Positions 24,988 to 34,597 are shown, counted from the stretch's first letter. The stretch is DNA of 64,000 bases from Bacillota bacterium (GCA_023390655.1 JAEWCL010000024.1:1-64000), one strand, 5' to 3'. Numbers and translations are program-made. Notes: a model not told the origin generated them from the letters alone.

Positions 24988-25995
24988 ATGAAAAAGAATC
25001 GAAACGTTATTACAATCAAAGATGTTGCCGCAAAAGCCGGTGTTGCCATTTCAACGGTATCGCTTGTATTGAACAACCGCGATTCCGTAAAGGACAGTAC
25101 CCGGCTCCGCGTAGAAGCTGCCGCAAAAGAGCTTGGATATGTCCGCAACAGCATTGCCGCCTCCATGAAAACCGGGCACACAAAAATCATTGTGGCCATC
25201 GTACCGGATTTCATCAACGATTTCTTCACCTATGCTGTACAGGGCATCACCGAAGTTGCGACGGAGCGCGGTTATTTTACGCTTGTATTTGCCACCAGCG
25301 AGTCTCCGAAAAAAGAGGAGGAGCTGTTTCATGGAGAGATCGGCCAGATCATTGACGGCGCAATCCTGGTCCCTACCATTGAGGACGAGGCTTTTTATGA
25401 CGGATTGTCCACGCCCGTTGTGTTGATCGACCGAACCGTCGGTAACCTGAACGCCGTCACAATCGACAACTATAAGGGCGCCTATCTTGCCACAAAGGAA
25501 CTGATCAACGCAGGCCACACGAAAATCGCCGCCATCAACGGCGACCGTGACTTTATGATCTATACCAACCGCAAAAGAGGCTTTGAGGACGCCATGCGCG
25601 AGCACGGCATCCCCATACAGGAGCAATACATCAAGCAGGGAGAATGGTATCAGCACAGCGGCTATGCGCTCACAGGCGAACTCCTGACCGGAGACGATCC
25701 GCCAACCGCAATCTTTGCTGCCAACAACCAGATCAGCATCGGCTGCATCAATTACCTGCGAGACCATGGCATTCAAATCGGACAGGATATCTCGCTGACC
25801 GCATTTGACGATTCGCTTCTGGCCCGCACCATACGCCCCGCAGTCACCGTTATCGACAGACCGACCATTGAAATGGGGCGGATTGCGGCGCGGATGCTGC
25901 TTGATATCCTCAGCGGCAACAGGAAAGAGCCGCTGCAGAAAATGCTTGATGTCAAGCTGATCCGCCGCGGCTCCGTTACAAAGCTCATCCCCTGA
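24988..25995 (+). CDS. LacI family transcriptional regulator
   Basis: This 335-residue regulator has its HTH at about 8-30 (TIKDVAAKAGVAISTVSLVLNN) and LGYVRNSIAASMKTG as the hinge. A periplasmic-binding-protein-like sensor follows, ending in the effector-domain strand LIRRGSVTKL. The ATG at 24988 gives the standard N-terminus. It is convergent with the FGGY kinase gene that ends the minus-strand sugar operon. With a shared operator candidate it probably represses that operon until its sugar or sugar phosphate binds. Confidence 0.9.
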   Translation: MKKNRNVITIKDVAAKAGVAISTVSLVLNNRDSVKDSTRLRVEAAAKELGYVRNSIAASMKTGHTKIIVAIVPDFINDFFTYAVQGITEVATERGYFTLVFATSESPKKEEELFHGEIGQIIDGAILVPTIEDEAFYDGLSTPVVLIDRTVGNLNAVTIDNYKGAYLATKELINAGHTKIAAINGDRDFMIYTNRKRGFEDAMREHGIPIQEQYIKQGEWYQHSGYALTGELLTGDDPPTAIFAANNQISIGCINYLRDHGIQIGQDISLTAFDDSLLARTIRPAVTVIDRPTIEMGRIAARMLLDILSGNRKEPLQKMLDVKLIRRGSVTKLIP

Positions 25996-26030
25996 ATGCA
26001 GGCATAGCCTGCACATCGGGCGATCCGGTT

Positions 26031-27680
26031 TTATAAAGCAGTTTCTTCTGCATACTCTCCCAAACGCAAATAGCGCCCATACGCTGCGGCATACGCCGCA
26101 GCATTTGTCTTTTGGGGAAGATACGTATGCAGATACCCCTCGCACATATGGCGCTGCGCTTCCTCAATGCGTGCATATTCGCCCGCAGAAACCGCGGCAT
26201 AGATCGCAGCGCCCCTTGCGCAGGCCTGCAAGGAGGACGAAACCTTGATCGGCATACCCAGCACATCGCTTAACACCTGCATGATGTAGGGTGATTTCTG
26301 TGCAATCCCCCCAACGGCAATGACCTCCTGAATTTCAATGCCTTCGCTGATAAGCGCATCTATGAGTCTCTTCTGTCCAAACGCCGCCGCCATGGCGAGC
26401 GCCTGATAGACGGCAGGTGCCGTTGTACCAAGCGTAAGCCGCGAGATCGCGCCCATGACCTCTTCGTTTGTATTGGGATACCTTCTTCCATTGAACCAGT
26501 CAAGCGCCGTCAGCGCCCCTTCCACTGGCAGCAATGCCGCCTCCTGCTGTAAACGCCCCAAAACCTGCGCTTCCATCCGGGAAGCAAGCTCCGCATGCTG
26601 CCCCGGCTCCATATCGCGAAGTGTCTGCATGGGCCACAGTAAAAAGCGTTTGAGCCACGCAAACAGGTCGCCAAAGGAGGCCTGGCTCGTCTCAAAGCCG
26701 ATAAAACCCGGTATGATGCTGTTTTCCGCCTGCCCGCCGATTGCGCACAGCTGTTTGCCCGCGAGCTTATCTGCATGCTCCACCATCATGTTGACAGCAG
26801 AGGTACCGATGTTGATCACCATCACATTGGGCGCGACGCCTGCGCCCACAGCACCCGCATGCGCGTCAAGCGAGCTGCCCCCAATGAGAACATGCTCTCC
26901 TACACCCAGCCGCTGCGCCCATTTCCTGCTGATTTTCCCCACACAATGGTCCGATGGCTGCGGTTTTGCATACGTGCTGCCCACATGCGCAAGGTACGGG
27001 TCGAGACTTTGGAGGCACACTGCTGAAGGGAGGCCGTTCCAATCGCTGTGCCAAAGCGCCTTATGCCCCGCGGCACAGGCGCAGCGGTACATGGTATGCG
27101 GCTGTGTATTCCCCGTCAGGAGCCCAGGCATCCAGTCGCAATGCTCCACCCAGGAGTAGGCCGCCGCTTCGACCTGTTCATCCATGCGGATGGTGTGCAA
27201 TATCTTCGCCCAGTACCATTCCGAGCAATAAGCGCCCTGATACTTTGTATAGTCTACGCCATTATCATTTGAGAACGCCGCATTGATCTCTGCCGCTTCC
27301 CGTATTGCGGTATGATCCTTCCACAGATGAAACATGGCGTTGGGGTTCTCCATAAACTCCGGCAGCAGCGCAAGGGGCGTGCCCGTATGGTCTACCGGGC
27401 ACGGGGTGGAGCCCGTCGCCGCAAAAGAAATAGCTGTGATGTTCTCCCGCACCTCGCCGCTCACGGCATCCAGCAGCGCATGCATTGCGTCTGTGAACGC
27501 CTCGATATAATCCAGCGGGTGCTGGCGGAACATCCGTTTCTCCATATCCTGATACTTTCCCGCAAGCCACCTTGGGTAACCGCGTTCCGTTTGCGCCATC
27601 ATTGTTCCGTCGGCGGTATTGATGGCCACCGCCCGTACCGAATCGCTTCCAAAATCCACACCGATGACATACCATTCCAT
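26031..27680 (-). CDS. FGGY carbohydrate kinase, ribulokinase-like
   Basis: This 549-residue protein has the N-terminal ATPase motif VIGVDFGSDSVRAVAI, FAATGSTPCPVD, GGSSLDAHAGAVG, and the C-terminal VIAVGGIAQKSPYIMQVL. It is closest in form to AraB-type ribulokinases, which phosphorylate C5 ketoses or pentitols. AAAGGAGG precedes the ATG. Last gene of the transporter-transketolase operon; it should phosphorylate the imported ketose or the product of the SDR enzyme. Exact sugar unknown. Confidence 0.88.
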   Translation of the reverse strand: MEWYVIGVDFGSDSVRAVAINTADGTMMAQTERGYPRWLAGKYQDMEKRMFRQHPLDYIEAFTDAMHALLDAVSGEVRENITAISFAATGSTPCPVDHTGTPLALLPEFMENPNAMFHLWKDHTAIREAAEINAAFSNDNGVDYTKYQGAYCSEWYWAKILHTIRMDEQVEAAAYSWVEHCDWMPGLLTGNTQPHTMYRCACAAGHKALWHSDWNGLPSAVCLQSLDPYLAHVGSTYAKPQPSDHCVGKISRKWAQRLGVGEHVLIGGSSLDAHAGAVGAGVAPNVMVINIGTSAVNMMVEHADKLAGKQLCAIGGQAENSIIPGFIGFETSQASFGDLFAWLKRFLLWPMQTLRDMEPGQHAELASRMEAQVLGRLQQEAALLPVEGALTALDWFNGRRYPNTNEEVMGAISRLTLGTTAPAVYQALAMAAAFGQKRLIDALISEGIEIQEVIAVGGIAQKSPYIMQVLSDVLGMPIKVSSSLQACARGAAIYAAVSAGEYARIEEAQRHMCEGYLHTYLPQKTNAAAYAAAYGRYLRLGEYAEETAL

Positions 27681-27706
27681 AACCGGCCTCCTTTTTCCTT
27701 ACGAAA

Positions 27707-27758
27707 CAATACGGGTCAAAGACCCTCGGCTTACCTGCCGGAGCTTTCACCCGTATTG
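27707..27758. other. Inverted repeat between permease and kinase genes
   Basis: CAATACGGGT (27707-27716) and ACCCGTATTG (27749-27758) are perfect inverted repeats around a 32-base loop, with no T-run. They may fold in the mRNA and set the kinase level relative to the transporter. Confidence 0.45.
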
Positions 27759-27774
27759 TGTAAAATCGAACGTA

Positions 27775-28761
27775 TTAGTTTTCCAGCCTGCCCTTGTTCT
27801 TGAGAAGGTCAAATGCTACCGCCAGTATAATGACGACGCCTTTGATGACCATCTGCACGTAGGAAGAAATGTGCAGGAGATTCAATCCATTGCTCAGTAC
27901 GCCGATGACCAGCGCGCCGATGAGCGTTCCGCCAATCGTGCCGATACCGCCCGCAAAGCTCGTGCCGCCGAGCACAGCCGCCGCAATCGCGTCCGATTCA
28001 TACCCCTGACCCGCCGTAGGCTGCCCCGAATACATGCGGGACGCCAATATGATGCCCGCAAGCGCCGCCATCAGCGCCGAGATGATATACACATTGATCG
28101 TCAGTCCGTTGATGCGGATGCCGGAGAATTTTGCCGCTGTGATATTGCCGCCCACCGCATACATCCGCCGTCCAAACTTGGTCCGGTACAGGATGATGGA
28201 AATCATGATCATCACGGCTGCCACGATATAGATCGGGATGGGGATCCCCAGCAGGTAACCGTTGCCCATTGAGGTAAATATCTGGTCCTTGCAGGCGACC
28301 GACCGGCCGTTTGTGATGATGTAAGCAAGCCCTCTGATAATGCCCTGCATGGACAATGTGACGATAAACGGCGGCATTTTGATGTAGGCAACGATCATCC
28401 CGTTTACTGCGCCAATTACCGCGCCCAGAAGGAGCGCAAGGAGGATTGCGATTGCAAGCGGCACATTTGCCTCAAGCAGCATCACAACCGCGACGCCGCT
28501 CGCCCCAACGACCGAGCCTACGGTCAGATCAATGCCTCCGATGATCAGGACGAATGTCATGCCGAACGCAATCAGGGAATTGATGCAAATCTGCCGCAGC
28601 ACGGAGAGCAGGTTCTTCCCGGTAAGAAACGAGTCGGTCGACAACGTCAGTATCGTGCACAGAACAAGCAGACCAAGCATCGTGCCGTAATTGTTCTTGA
28701 TAAATTTGGTGACAGGGTCTCTGCCGAACACCAGTTTGTTACGCTTCTCGTTGTTCACCAT
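27775..28761 (-). CDS. Sugar ABC transporter permease (RbsC-like)
   Basis: This 328-residue membrane protein of the BPD_transp_2 type has about ten hydrophobic segments and the family core FVLIIGGIDLTVGSVVGASG, with VGGNITAAKFSGI and AAVLGGTSFAGGIG. ATG at 28761 was chosen because AGGAGG lies 5-6 bases upstream; it overlaps the end of the ATPase gene by 23 bases. It forms the translocation channel with the ATPase at 28739. Confidence 0.93.
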   Translation of the reverse strand: MVNNEKRNKLVFGRDPVTKFIKNNYGTMLGLLVLCTILTLSTDSFLTGKNLLSVLRQICINSLIAFGMTFVLIIGGIDLTVGSVVGASGVAVVMLLEANVPLAIAILLALLLGAVIGAVNGMIVAYIKMPPFIVTLSMQGIIRGLAYIITNGRSVACKDQIFTSMGNGYLLGIPIPIYIVAAVMIMISIILYRTKFGRRMYAVGGNITAAKFSGIRINGLTINVYIISALMAALAGIILASRMYSGQPTAGQGYESDAIAAAVLGGTSFAGGIGTIGGTLIGALVIGVLSNGLNLLHISSYVQMVIKGVVIILAVAFDLLKNKGRLEN

Positions 28762-30271
28762 TGATTCCTCCTGATGCAAGCTGCATAATGCGTTCCTGTG
28801 AGAATAGCTCCATCTCGTCCCGGCGCAATTCGCCCGAAATACGTCCTTCGCACATCACGATAATCCTGTGACTGAGGTTGATGATCTCCTCCATCTCCGA
28901 GGAGATCAGAAGAATTGCCATGCCTTGCGCGGCCAGCTCCGAGATCAGGTGGTAAATTTCCGACTTTGCGCCGATATCGATGCCGCGCGTCGGCTCATCC
29001 AGTATCAGAATGTTCGGGTTTGTCGCCAGCCATTTGGAAACTACGACCTTTTGCTGGTTCCCGCCGGAAAGATAACGAACCAACTGGTCGGTCGACGTCA
29101 TCTTGATGGAAAGGCGGTTTGCGTAATCGTCAACAATGTCTTTTTCCTTGTGCCTGTTGATCCTAATAAACCGGATAAACTGTTCCAGCACGGAGATCGT
29201 GATGTTATAGCGGATGGGATTCTGCAGGAAGAGGCCTTCCGTTTTTCTGCTTTCAGGCACATATCCAATGCCGTGCCGGATCGCTTCGCGCGGCGAATCG
29301 ATGCGTACCTTCTTCCCATCAAGGTACAGTTCCCCGGCCTCGAGCTTATCAATGCCGAATATCGCGCGGGCAAGCTCGGTACGGCCTGCGCCTACCAGCC
29401 CGGAAAATCCGAGTATCTCGCCCTTATGGATGCAAAAATCGATATTGCGTAATTTCTTATTCTGAAACCCTTTTACACGGAGGCACTCCTCTCCGTGCGC
29501 CGGACTCGTATTCAAATCATAGATTTCGGAGATCTCCCGGCCTACCATCATGGATATGATGGCGTCCTGCGTCAGATTCTTTGTAAGCTCCGTTCCGATG
29601 AGCTGCCCGTCGCGCAGCACGGTGACGGAATCCGCAATGCGGAAAATCTCGTCCATTCTGTGTGAGATGTATATAATTGCAATTCCCGCGGATTTTAGTG
29701 CATGAATTTGTGCAAAGAGCTGCTCAATTTCTATATTTGTCAGGGAGGAGGTGGGTTCGTCCATCACGATCAGCCTCGCGTTTGAAAGCAGCGCGCGTGA
29801 AATTTCCACCATCTGCTGCTTTGCAATGCTCAGCTCCCCGACCTTTACGCGTGCGTCAATCTGCATCCCCAGGGAATCGAGCACACCCTGCGCGCGCGCG
29901 ACCATCTCTTTGTCATTGAGGAAGACGCCGGTATCCCCGGTGACCTCCGCACCCATAAACAGGTTGTCCGCAACGCTCATGTTCTCTGCAAGGCATATTT
30001 CCTGATGGATGATGCTGATGCCATGCGCCTTTGCGCTTTGTACGCCGTGGATCGTTACATCTTTTCCCGCGATTCGGATCGAGCCTGCGCCTTCGTCCTT
30101 CTCATGAATGCCGCCAAGTATTTTAATGAGCGTCGATTTGCCCGCGCCGTTTTCCCCCATCAGCGCGCGCACTTCTCCGGCCTTTATTTGAATGTGTACC
30201 GAATCCAGAACCTTTGCGCCGGGAAACGTTTTGTTGATGTCATGCATCTCAAGAAAATACTCGGACGCCAT
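28739..30271 (-). CDS. Sugar ABC transporter ATP-binding protein (RbsA/MglA-like)
   Basis: This 510-residue protein has two fused nucleotide-binding domains. The first has Walker A GENGAGKSTL near 38 and Walker B LIVMDEPTSSL. The second has the degenerate loop GLVGAGRTEL and ILILDEPTRGIDIGA. A signature LSGGNQQKV precedes the second Walker B. It powers import with the permease and binding protein on either side. TAGGAGGAAA precedes the ATG. Confidence 0.94.
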   Translation of the reverse strand: MASEYFLEMHDINKTFPGAKVLDSVHIQIKAGEVRALMGENGAGKSTLIKILGGIHEKDEGAGSIRIAGKDVTIHGVQSAKAHGISIIHQEICLAENMSVADNLFMGAEVTGDTGVFLNDKEMVARAQGVLDSLGMQIDARVKVGELSIAKQQMVEISRALLSNARLIVMDEPTSSLTNIEIEQLFAQIHALKSAGIAIIYISHRMDEIFRIADSVTVLRDGQLIGTELTKNLTQDAIISMMVGREISEIYDLNTSPAHGEECLRVKGFQNKKLRNIDFCIHKGEILGFSGLVGAGRTELARAIFGIDKLEAGELYLDGKKVRIDSPREAIRHGIGYVPESRKTEGLFLQNPIRYNITISVLEQFIRFIRINRHKEKDIVDDYANRLSIKMTSTDQLVRYLSGGNQQKVVVSKWLATNPNILILDEPTRGIDIGAKSEIYHLISELAAQGMAILLISSEMEEIINLSHRIIVMCEGRISGELRRDEMELFSQERIMQLASGGINGEQREA

Positions 30272-30312
30272 CTTTTCCTCCTAACCCTCTGACTGTACCT
30301 AAGCGTTTGCGC

Positions 30313-30345
30313 TCCCCGGCGCGCCTTAACAAAGCGCGCCGGGGA
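30313..30345. other. Stable hairpin between binding-protein and ATPase genes
   Basis: TCCCCGGCGCGC pairs perfectly with GCGCGCCGGGGA around a 9-base loop, with no T-run. Such hairpins commonly protect the 3' end of the binding-protein message, giving more binding protein than ATPase. Confidence 0.65.
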
Positions 30346-30392
30346 AGCAACTATACATCAGTATACGTGTTCCTGTCAGTTCTTCAAGCAGA

Positions 30393-31373
30393 TTAATTTC
30401 CCGCGTTGGATGCATCCACCAGTTCTACGGGAACCTTCACGTCCGCCTCCACCGTTGCGCCTGCAATGACCTGATAGGCGGTTTCGATGCTGATGGAACC
30501 GATATCCTTGGGATGCTGTGCTGCGGATGCAAGCATTTTGCCCTGTGCAATGGCAGCCTTGCCTTCGGTGGAACCGTCAACGCCCACGATCTTGATGGCA
30601 TCGAGCAGGCCTGCGCTCTCCACCGCCGCCGCGCAGCCGATCGCGGAAGGATCGTTGAGTGCGAATACGCCTGCAAGGTCAGGATATGCCTGCAGGATGT
30701 TCTCCATCACGGGCAGTGCGGTATCAACGCCGGGCTGAATTTCCTGGGATTCCACGATCTCCATTTCGGGGTACTTTTTCACGGAATCGATAAAGCCGTT
30801 TGCCCTGTCCAGGCAGACCTGCGCAACATTGTAGGTCAGCATTGCGACCTTGCCCTTGCCGCCCAATTCCTTTGCGAGCGCTTCGCCGATCAGCTGTCCT
30901 GCCATAAAGTTGTCGGAAGCGACGGTGGATACCACGGAGCTTGCATCGTTTACAGGCGAATTGTATGCAATCACCGGAATGTTCGCGGCCTTGCACTGTT
31001 CCAAAGCTGCCTGAATGCCATTAGAGTCCACCGGGTCGATCAGCATGACGTTGACGCTCTGCTGGATCATATCCTCGATGTCGGAAATCTGCTTTGCGGG
31101 ATCAAACGCGGCGTCCATGACGATGAGCTGATCGCCGTCCTTCATGGCGCTCTTCATGCCGTCGAGGATTTCAATGTAGAACGGGTTGGCCTGGTCGGCT
31201 ACCGAGACGCCGATCTTGACCGGGTTGGCCGCTTCTGCCGCGGGAGCCTCACTTTCCTGTGCAGCGGGGGTTTGCGCTGCGGCCGGCGTTTCCTGTGCGG
31301 GGGCCGCACAGGCACTCAGCAGCATGGCCATGACGACCATGACCGACAACAGTACCGTCCATTTCTTGCTCAT
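30393..31373 (-). CDS. Sugar ABC transporter substrate-binding lipoprotein (RbsB-like)
   Basis: This 326-residue protein has a lipoprotein signal MSKKWTVLL...MLLSAC with the lipidated Cys at 22, an Ala/Pro/Glu-rich linker to about 48, then a periplasmic-binding domain starting KIGVSVADQANPFYIEI. Family segments include DPVDSNGIQAALEQ and VFALNDPSAIGC. It captures the substrate outside the cell for the RbsAC-type transporter encoded downstream. Ligand unknown. Confidence 0.92.
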   Translation of the reverse strand: MSKKWTVLLSVMVVMAMLLSACAAPAQETPAAAQTPAAQESEAPAAEAANPVKIGVSVADQANPFYIEILDGMKSAMKDGDQLIVMDAAFDPAKQISDIEDMIQQSVNVMLIDPVDSNGIQAALEQCKAANIPVIAYNSPVNDASSVVSTVASDNFMAGQLIGEALAKELGGKGKVAMLTYNVAQVCLDRANGFIDSVKKYPEMEIVESQEIQPGVDTALPVMENILQAYPDLAGVFALNDPSAIGCAAAVESAGLLDAIKIVGVDGSTEGKAAIAQGKMLASAAQHPKDIGSISIETAYQVIAGATVEADVKVPVELVDASNAGN

Positions 31374-31432
31374 ATTCTTTTCCTCCTGTTATTTACTTTG
31401 TGCATGCACAAACTTATAGTTTAGTACGGACC

Positions 31433-32209
31433 TTACCAGGCTGTATAGCCTCCATCGAGCACATAGGTGGAACCCGTCGCAAACCCGGCTGCATCCGAAG
31501 CGAGGTAAACCGCCAATCCCATCAGCTCTTCCGCCTTGCCGGAGCGGCCCATGGGCGTCATGGAAAACCACCGTTCGATCGCGGGATCTTTTCTCTGATA
31601 ACGGTCTTCGCTCATTTCCGTCCGGATATAACCGGGGCAGATCGCGTTGACGCGTACGCCCCTTGTAGCCCACTCCGTCGCCATGGATTTTGTAAGCATG
31701 ATAAGGCCGCCCTTGGACGCGTTGTACGCACACTGGTTCTGGGGCGTATTGACAACCATGCCGGACATGGAGGCGATGTTTACAATGCTGCCCTTCCCCT
31801 GCTCGAGCATCACCTTGCCCACCTCGCGGGAAACAATGAAGGGGCCGGTCAGATTGACGTCGATGACTTCCTTCCAATCTTCCGTGGTGACCTTTTCCGC
31901 GTCATCCCCGCGCCAGGTTCCCGCATTGTTGAACAGGATATCGATCTTCCCATATTCCTTAAGTACAGCTACGACCATCGCCTTGATATCGTCCTCATTG
32001 CGCATATCGCCCTGGATGACCGTGCATTTGACGCCGTAGGATTCAATGATGGGCTTGGTTTCCATTGCGCTTTGTGTACGCCTTGCGGCTATGATGATAT
32101 CGGCCCCCGCCTGCGCGAGGCCCATGGCCATCGCTTTACCAAGCCCCTGGCCGCCGCCTGTCACAATCGCATTGCGGCCTTTGAGAGAGAGTTGTTCCAT
32201 TACATTCAT
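31433..32209 (-). CDS. SDR family dehydrogenase
   Basis: This 258-residue short-chain dehydrogenase has the cofactor loop TGGGQGLGKAMA, NNAGTW, catalytic Ser in NIASMSG, and YNASKGG (catalytic Tyr and Lys). The C-terminus FATGSTYVLDGGYTAW is classical. Cofactor choice is not clear from the ARR after beta-2, which permits NADP. In this operon it most likely interconverts a polyol and a ketose ahead of the kinase and transketolase. Confidence 0.9.
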   Translation of the reverse strand: MNVMEQLSLKGRNAIVTGGGQGLGKAMAMGLAQAGADIIIAARRTQSAMETKPIIESYGVKCTVIQGDMRNEDDIKAMVVAVLKEYGKIDILFNNAGTWRGDDAEKVTTEDWKEVIDVNLTGPFIVSREVGKVMLEQGKGSIVNIASMSGMVVNTPQNQCAYNASKGGLIMLTKSMATEWATRGVRVNAICPGYIRTEMSEDRYQRKDPAIERWFSMTPMGRSGKAEELMGLAVYLASDAAGFATGSTYVLDGGYTAW

Positions 32210-32250
32210 TACGCTTTTTTCCGTCCTCGTCTTGATATTGCTTTTCTACT

Positions 32251-32733
32251 TTAGAGAATGAGTTCGATCTGGTCTTTTTCCTCGTACTGCACAACAACGC
32301 AATCATTTTTGTAGATCCGCTGCGGCAGAACGATCAGCACATGCGCCTGTTCACGGTTGACGGGGAACCCGCCATAGTGCCATACGCCCGTATGAATGTG
32401 CAGCACCGTTCCGCAGGGAACATAGAACGCTTCCGTCAATTCGGGAACAGGGTCCTTCGTTGGCGGCGCCGCATGAAAGATGATATCGTCGTCCATCACG
32501 ACGATCGCCTCGCCCGTGGTGTTGTGGTATTCGGAGGCCGTCACCACCATCTTTTCCGCCTTATGCAAAACAAGCGGCGAAAGCCCTATCGGCATGCTCC
32601 CCGAAACAGGGAAGAGCACCTGATCGTTATAAAAATCTCCCATGTGGTTTCCCGTGGGATTGGTAATGCTTGTGTAACTGCCGTACGGGCGGAAGCTTTC
32701 CGCCGTCAGTGGCTTGACCTTTACTGTTCTCAT
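32251..32733 (-). CDS. Ureidoglycolate-lyase-like (AllA fold) protein
   Basis: This 160-residue protein resembles AllA/ureidoglycolate lyase: VKPLTAESFRPYGSYTSI at the start, then a beta-barrel core ending CGTVLHIHTGVWHYGGFPVN. The pathway context is not allantoin degradation but sugar catabolism, so the reaction is probably different: an enol or lyase step on a sugar acid, or an isomerase-like role. Its ATG overlaps the stop of the transketolase C subunit (ATGA), showing tight coupling. Function assigned at fold level only. Confidence 0.65.
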   Translation of the reverse strand: MRTVKVKPLTAESFRPYGSYTSITNPTGNHMGDFYNDQVLFPVSGSMPIGLSPLVLHKAEKMVVTASEYHNTTGEAIVVMDDDIIFHAAPPTKDPVPELTEAFYVPCGTVLHIHTGVWHYGGFPVNREQAHVLIVLPQRIYKNDCVVVQYEEKDQIELIL

Positions 32734-33689
32734 TGCTGTTCCCCTCTTTTTGATTTCATGGCAACCGCCGCCCGCGCGCTCGAAGCGATCTGCTCAGGCG
32801 TAAGGCCGTAGCGTGTAAGCAGCTCATCCGCATTGCCGGATTTGCCGAACGTGTCCTGCGTACCCACCCGCTTTACCGGAACAGGGCAAATCCCTGATAC
32901 CAGCTCCGCAATCGCGGCACCCAGGCCGCCCAATACGGAATGTTCTTCGGCTGTCACAATCGCGCCTGTCTGCATGGCTGCTTCTAGTACCGCGGCTTCA
33001 TCGAGCGGCTTGATAGTGTGCATGTTCACAACCCTTGCTTCAATGCCTTCCACCGCAAGAAGCTCCGCCGCTTTGAGCGACATCGCAACCATGATTCCGG
33101 TAGAAATGATGGTAACATCCCCGCCTTTGCGCATTTGTACGGACTTGCCGATTTGAAACGCATATCCGTCAAAATCGGTAATGACCTCAAGCGCACTCCT
33201 GCCCAGGCGCAGATACGCCGGGCCTTCGTATGCGGCAAGGGCGTGTACGGCCGCGCGCGTCTCATTGGCATCCGCTGGGCAGATCACCGTCATGCCCGGA
33301 ATGCTGCGCATCAGCGCAATATCTTCCAGACACTGGTGCGTTGCGCCGTCTTCCCCTACCGTGAGGCCTGCATGCGTGCCCACCACCTTGACATTCAGCC
33401 TGGGGTACGCCAGGGAATTCCTGATCTGGTCAAACGTCCTCCCGGCAGCGAACATCGCAAATGTGCTGATAAAGGGTTTTAACCCGCACGTCGCCATACC
33501 GGCGGCAATTCCCACCATGTTCGCTTCCGCGATACCCACATTATGAAAACGTTTCGAATACTGCGCATGAAACAAACAGGACATGGTGCAAGTGCTTACG
33601 TCCGCATCAAGCGCTACAATTTTCGGGTCCGCGCCGATCTCCACCAGCGCTTCGCCATAGGCGTTTCTCGTTGAAATCTTGTTACCCAT
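32730..33689 (-). CDS. Transketolase, C-terminal subunit
   Basis: This 319-residue protein carries the pyrimidine-binding and C-terminal domains of a split transketolase. Seen are MSCLFHAQYSKRFHNVGIAEANM (catalytic Glu in IAEAN, in two parts), THAGLTVGEDGATHQCLEDIA and VICPADANET. It overlaps the N-terminal subunit by 8 bases. Split transketolases beside sugar transporters are often dedicated to one pathway, for example the apulose-4-phosphate enzyme of D-apiose catabolism, rather than the pentose phosphate pathway. Confidence 0.92.
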   Translation of the reverse strand: MGNKISTRNAYGEALVEIGADPKIVALDADVSTCTMSCLFHAQYSKRFHNVGIAEANMVGIAAGMATCGLKPFISTFAMFAAGRTFDQIRNSLAYPRLNVKVVGTHAGLTVGEDGATHQCLEDIALMRSIPGMTVICPADANETRAAVHALAAYEGPAYLRLGRSALEVITDFDGYAFQIGKSVQMRKGGDVTIISTGIMVAMSLKAAELLAVEGIEARVVNMHTIKPLDEAAVLEAAMQTGAIVTAEEHSVLGGLGAAIAELVSGICPVPVKRVGTQDTFGKSGNADELLTRYGLTPEQIASSARAAVAMKSKRGEQQ

Positions 33690-34530
33690 TTGTGCTCATC
33701 TCCTCAACTCCGCGTGCAAGCTCGCCGAAGGCTTGTGCAAACTGTTCGTCGTTTGGTGTTTTACCGTGCCACTCGTTTTTGCCTTCCATAAAAGAGATGC
33801 CTTTTCCCTTCACCGTATTGGCAATGATCATATGCGGCTTACCCGGCGTTGCCTTGGCGGCGTCCACTGCGGCGGCAATCTGTTTCACATCATGCCCGTC
33901 GATGGATTGTGTATGGAACCCGAACGCGTTGCATTTTGCTTCAATATCGCCCATATTCATAATCTGCGCTACAGTGCCGTCAAGCTGCACCTTGTTGCTG
34001 TCCAATACCACAGTCAGATGGTCGAGGTGGCTGGACGCCGCAAACATCATGGCCTCCCATATCTGGCCCTCCTGCATCTCGCCATCTCCTATAATCGCGT
34101 AAACGTAATAGTCTTTCCCGGTCTGCTTGCCCGCAAGCGCCATCCCGACTGCCGCGGAGAGCCCCTGCCCCAGCGACCCTGTGGACATATCCACCCCCGG
34201 AACATGCGTCATTTCCGCATGGCCGGAAAGCGCGCCTTCCGTCTTCCGAAACGTTTTTAATAAATCGGATGAAAAAAATCCTCTCAGCGCAAGGGTAGGA
34301 TACAAAGCGACCGTCGCATGTCCTTTGGACAAAACAAACCTGTCACGGTCTTCCCAATCCGGTTTTTCGGGATTTATGCGCATTTTTTCGAAATAAAGCA
34401 CCGACATGATCTCGGATAATGAAAATGCGCCGCCTATATGTCCAGATCTTGCATTCTCTACCATTTTCAAGCCGGCTGTTCTGACATTCATTGCAATAAT
34501 TTCTAATTGCAGTTTACGATTTGCTTCCAT
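33682..34530 (-). CDS. Transketolase, N-terminal subunit
   Basis: This 282-residue thiamine-diphosphate-binding half has SGHIGGAFSLSEIMSVLYF, SKGHATVALYPTLA, GSLGQGLSAAVGMA, and the ThDP motif GDGEMQEGQIWEA closed by LDSNKVQLDG. ATG at 34530 was chosen because AGAAGGATG precedes it; the frame extends to 34593 without a good site. First gene of the operon, 68 bases after a strong promoter. Confidence 0.93.
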   Translation of the reverse strand: MEANRKLQLEIIAMNVRTAGLKMVENARSGHIGGAFSLSEIMSVLYFEKMRINPEKPDWEDRDRFVLSKGHATVALYPTLALRGFFSSDLLKTFRKTEGALSGHAEMTHVPGVDMSTGSLGQGLSAAVGMALAGKQTGKDYYVYAIIGDGEMQEGQIWEAMMFAASSHLDHLTVVLDSNKVQLDGTVAQIMNMGDIEAKCNAFGFHTQSIDGHDVKQIAAAVDAAKATPGKPHMIIANTVKGKGISFMEGKNEWHGKTPNDEQFAQAFGELARGVEEMSTNG

Positions 34531-34554
34531 ATCATCCTTCTCAAATCTTAATTT

Positions 34555-34570
34555 CGTAACGTTTTTATTT
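34555..34570 (-). promoter_or_regulatory. Candidate LacI operator in the operon leader
   Basis: The minus strand reads AAATAAAAACGTTACG. The first 13 bases are identical to the site upstream of lacI. It lies about 20-35 bases after the expected transcription start, where a bound repressor would block elongation. Confidence 0.5.
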
Positions 34571-34597
34571 TTAATAGAAATGATCATTTTCACATAT

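Noticed and set aside
24976..24990. TTG at 24976 as the lacI start.
   Set aside because: ATG at 24988 gives the usual LacI N-terminus, and the TTG has no better ribosome binding site.
26455..27159. Plus-strand frame opposite the FGGY kinase.
   Set aside because: It is antisense to an intact kinase gene and has no start signal.
30513..31424. Plus-strand 303-residue frame opposite the substrate-binding protein.
   Set aside because: It is a shadow of a clear lipoprotein gene, Cys/His-rich without domain logic.
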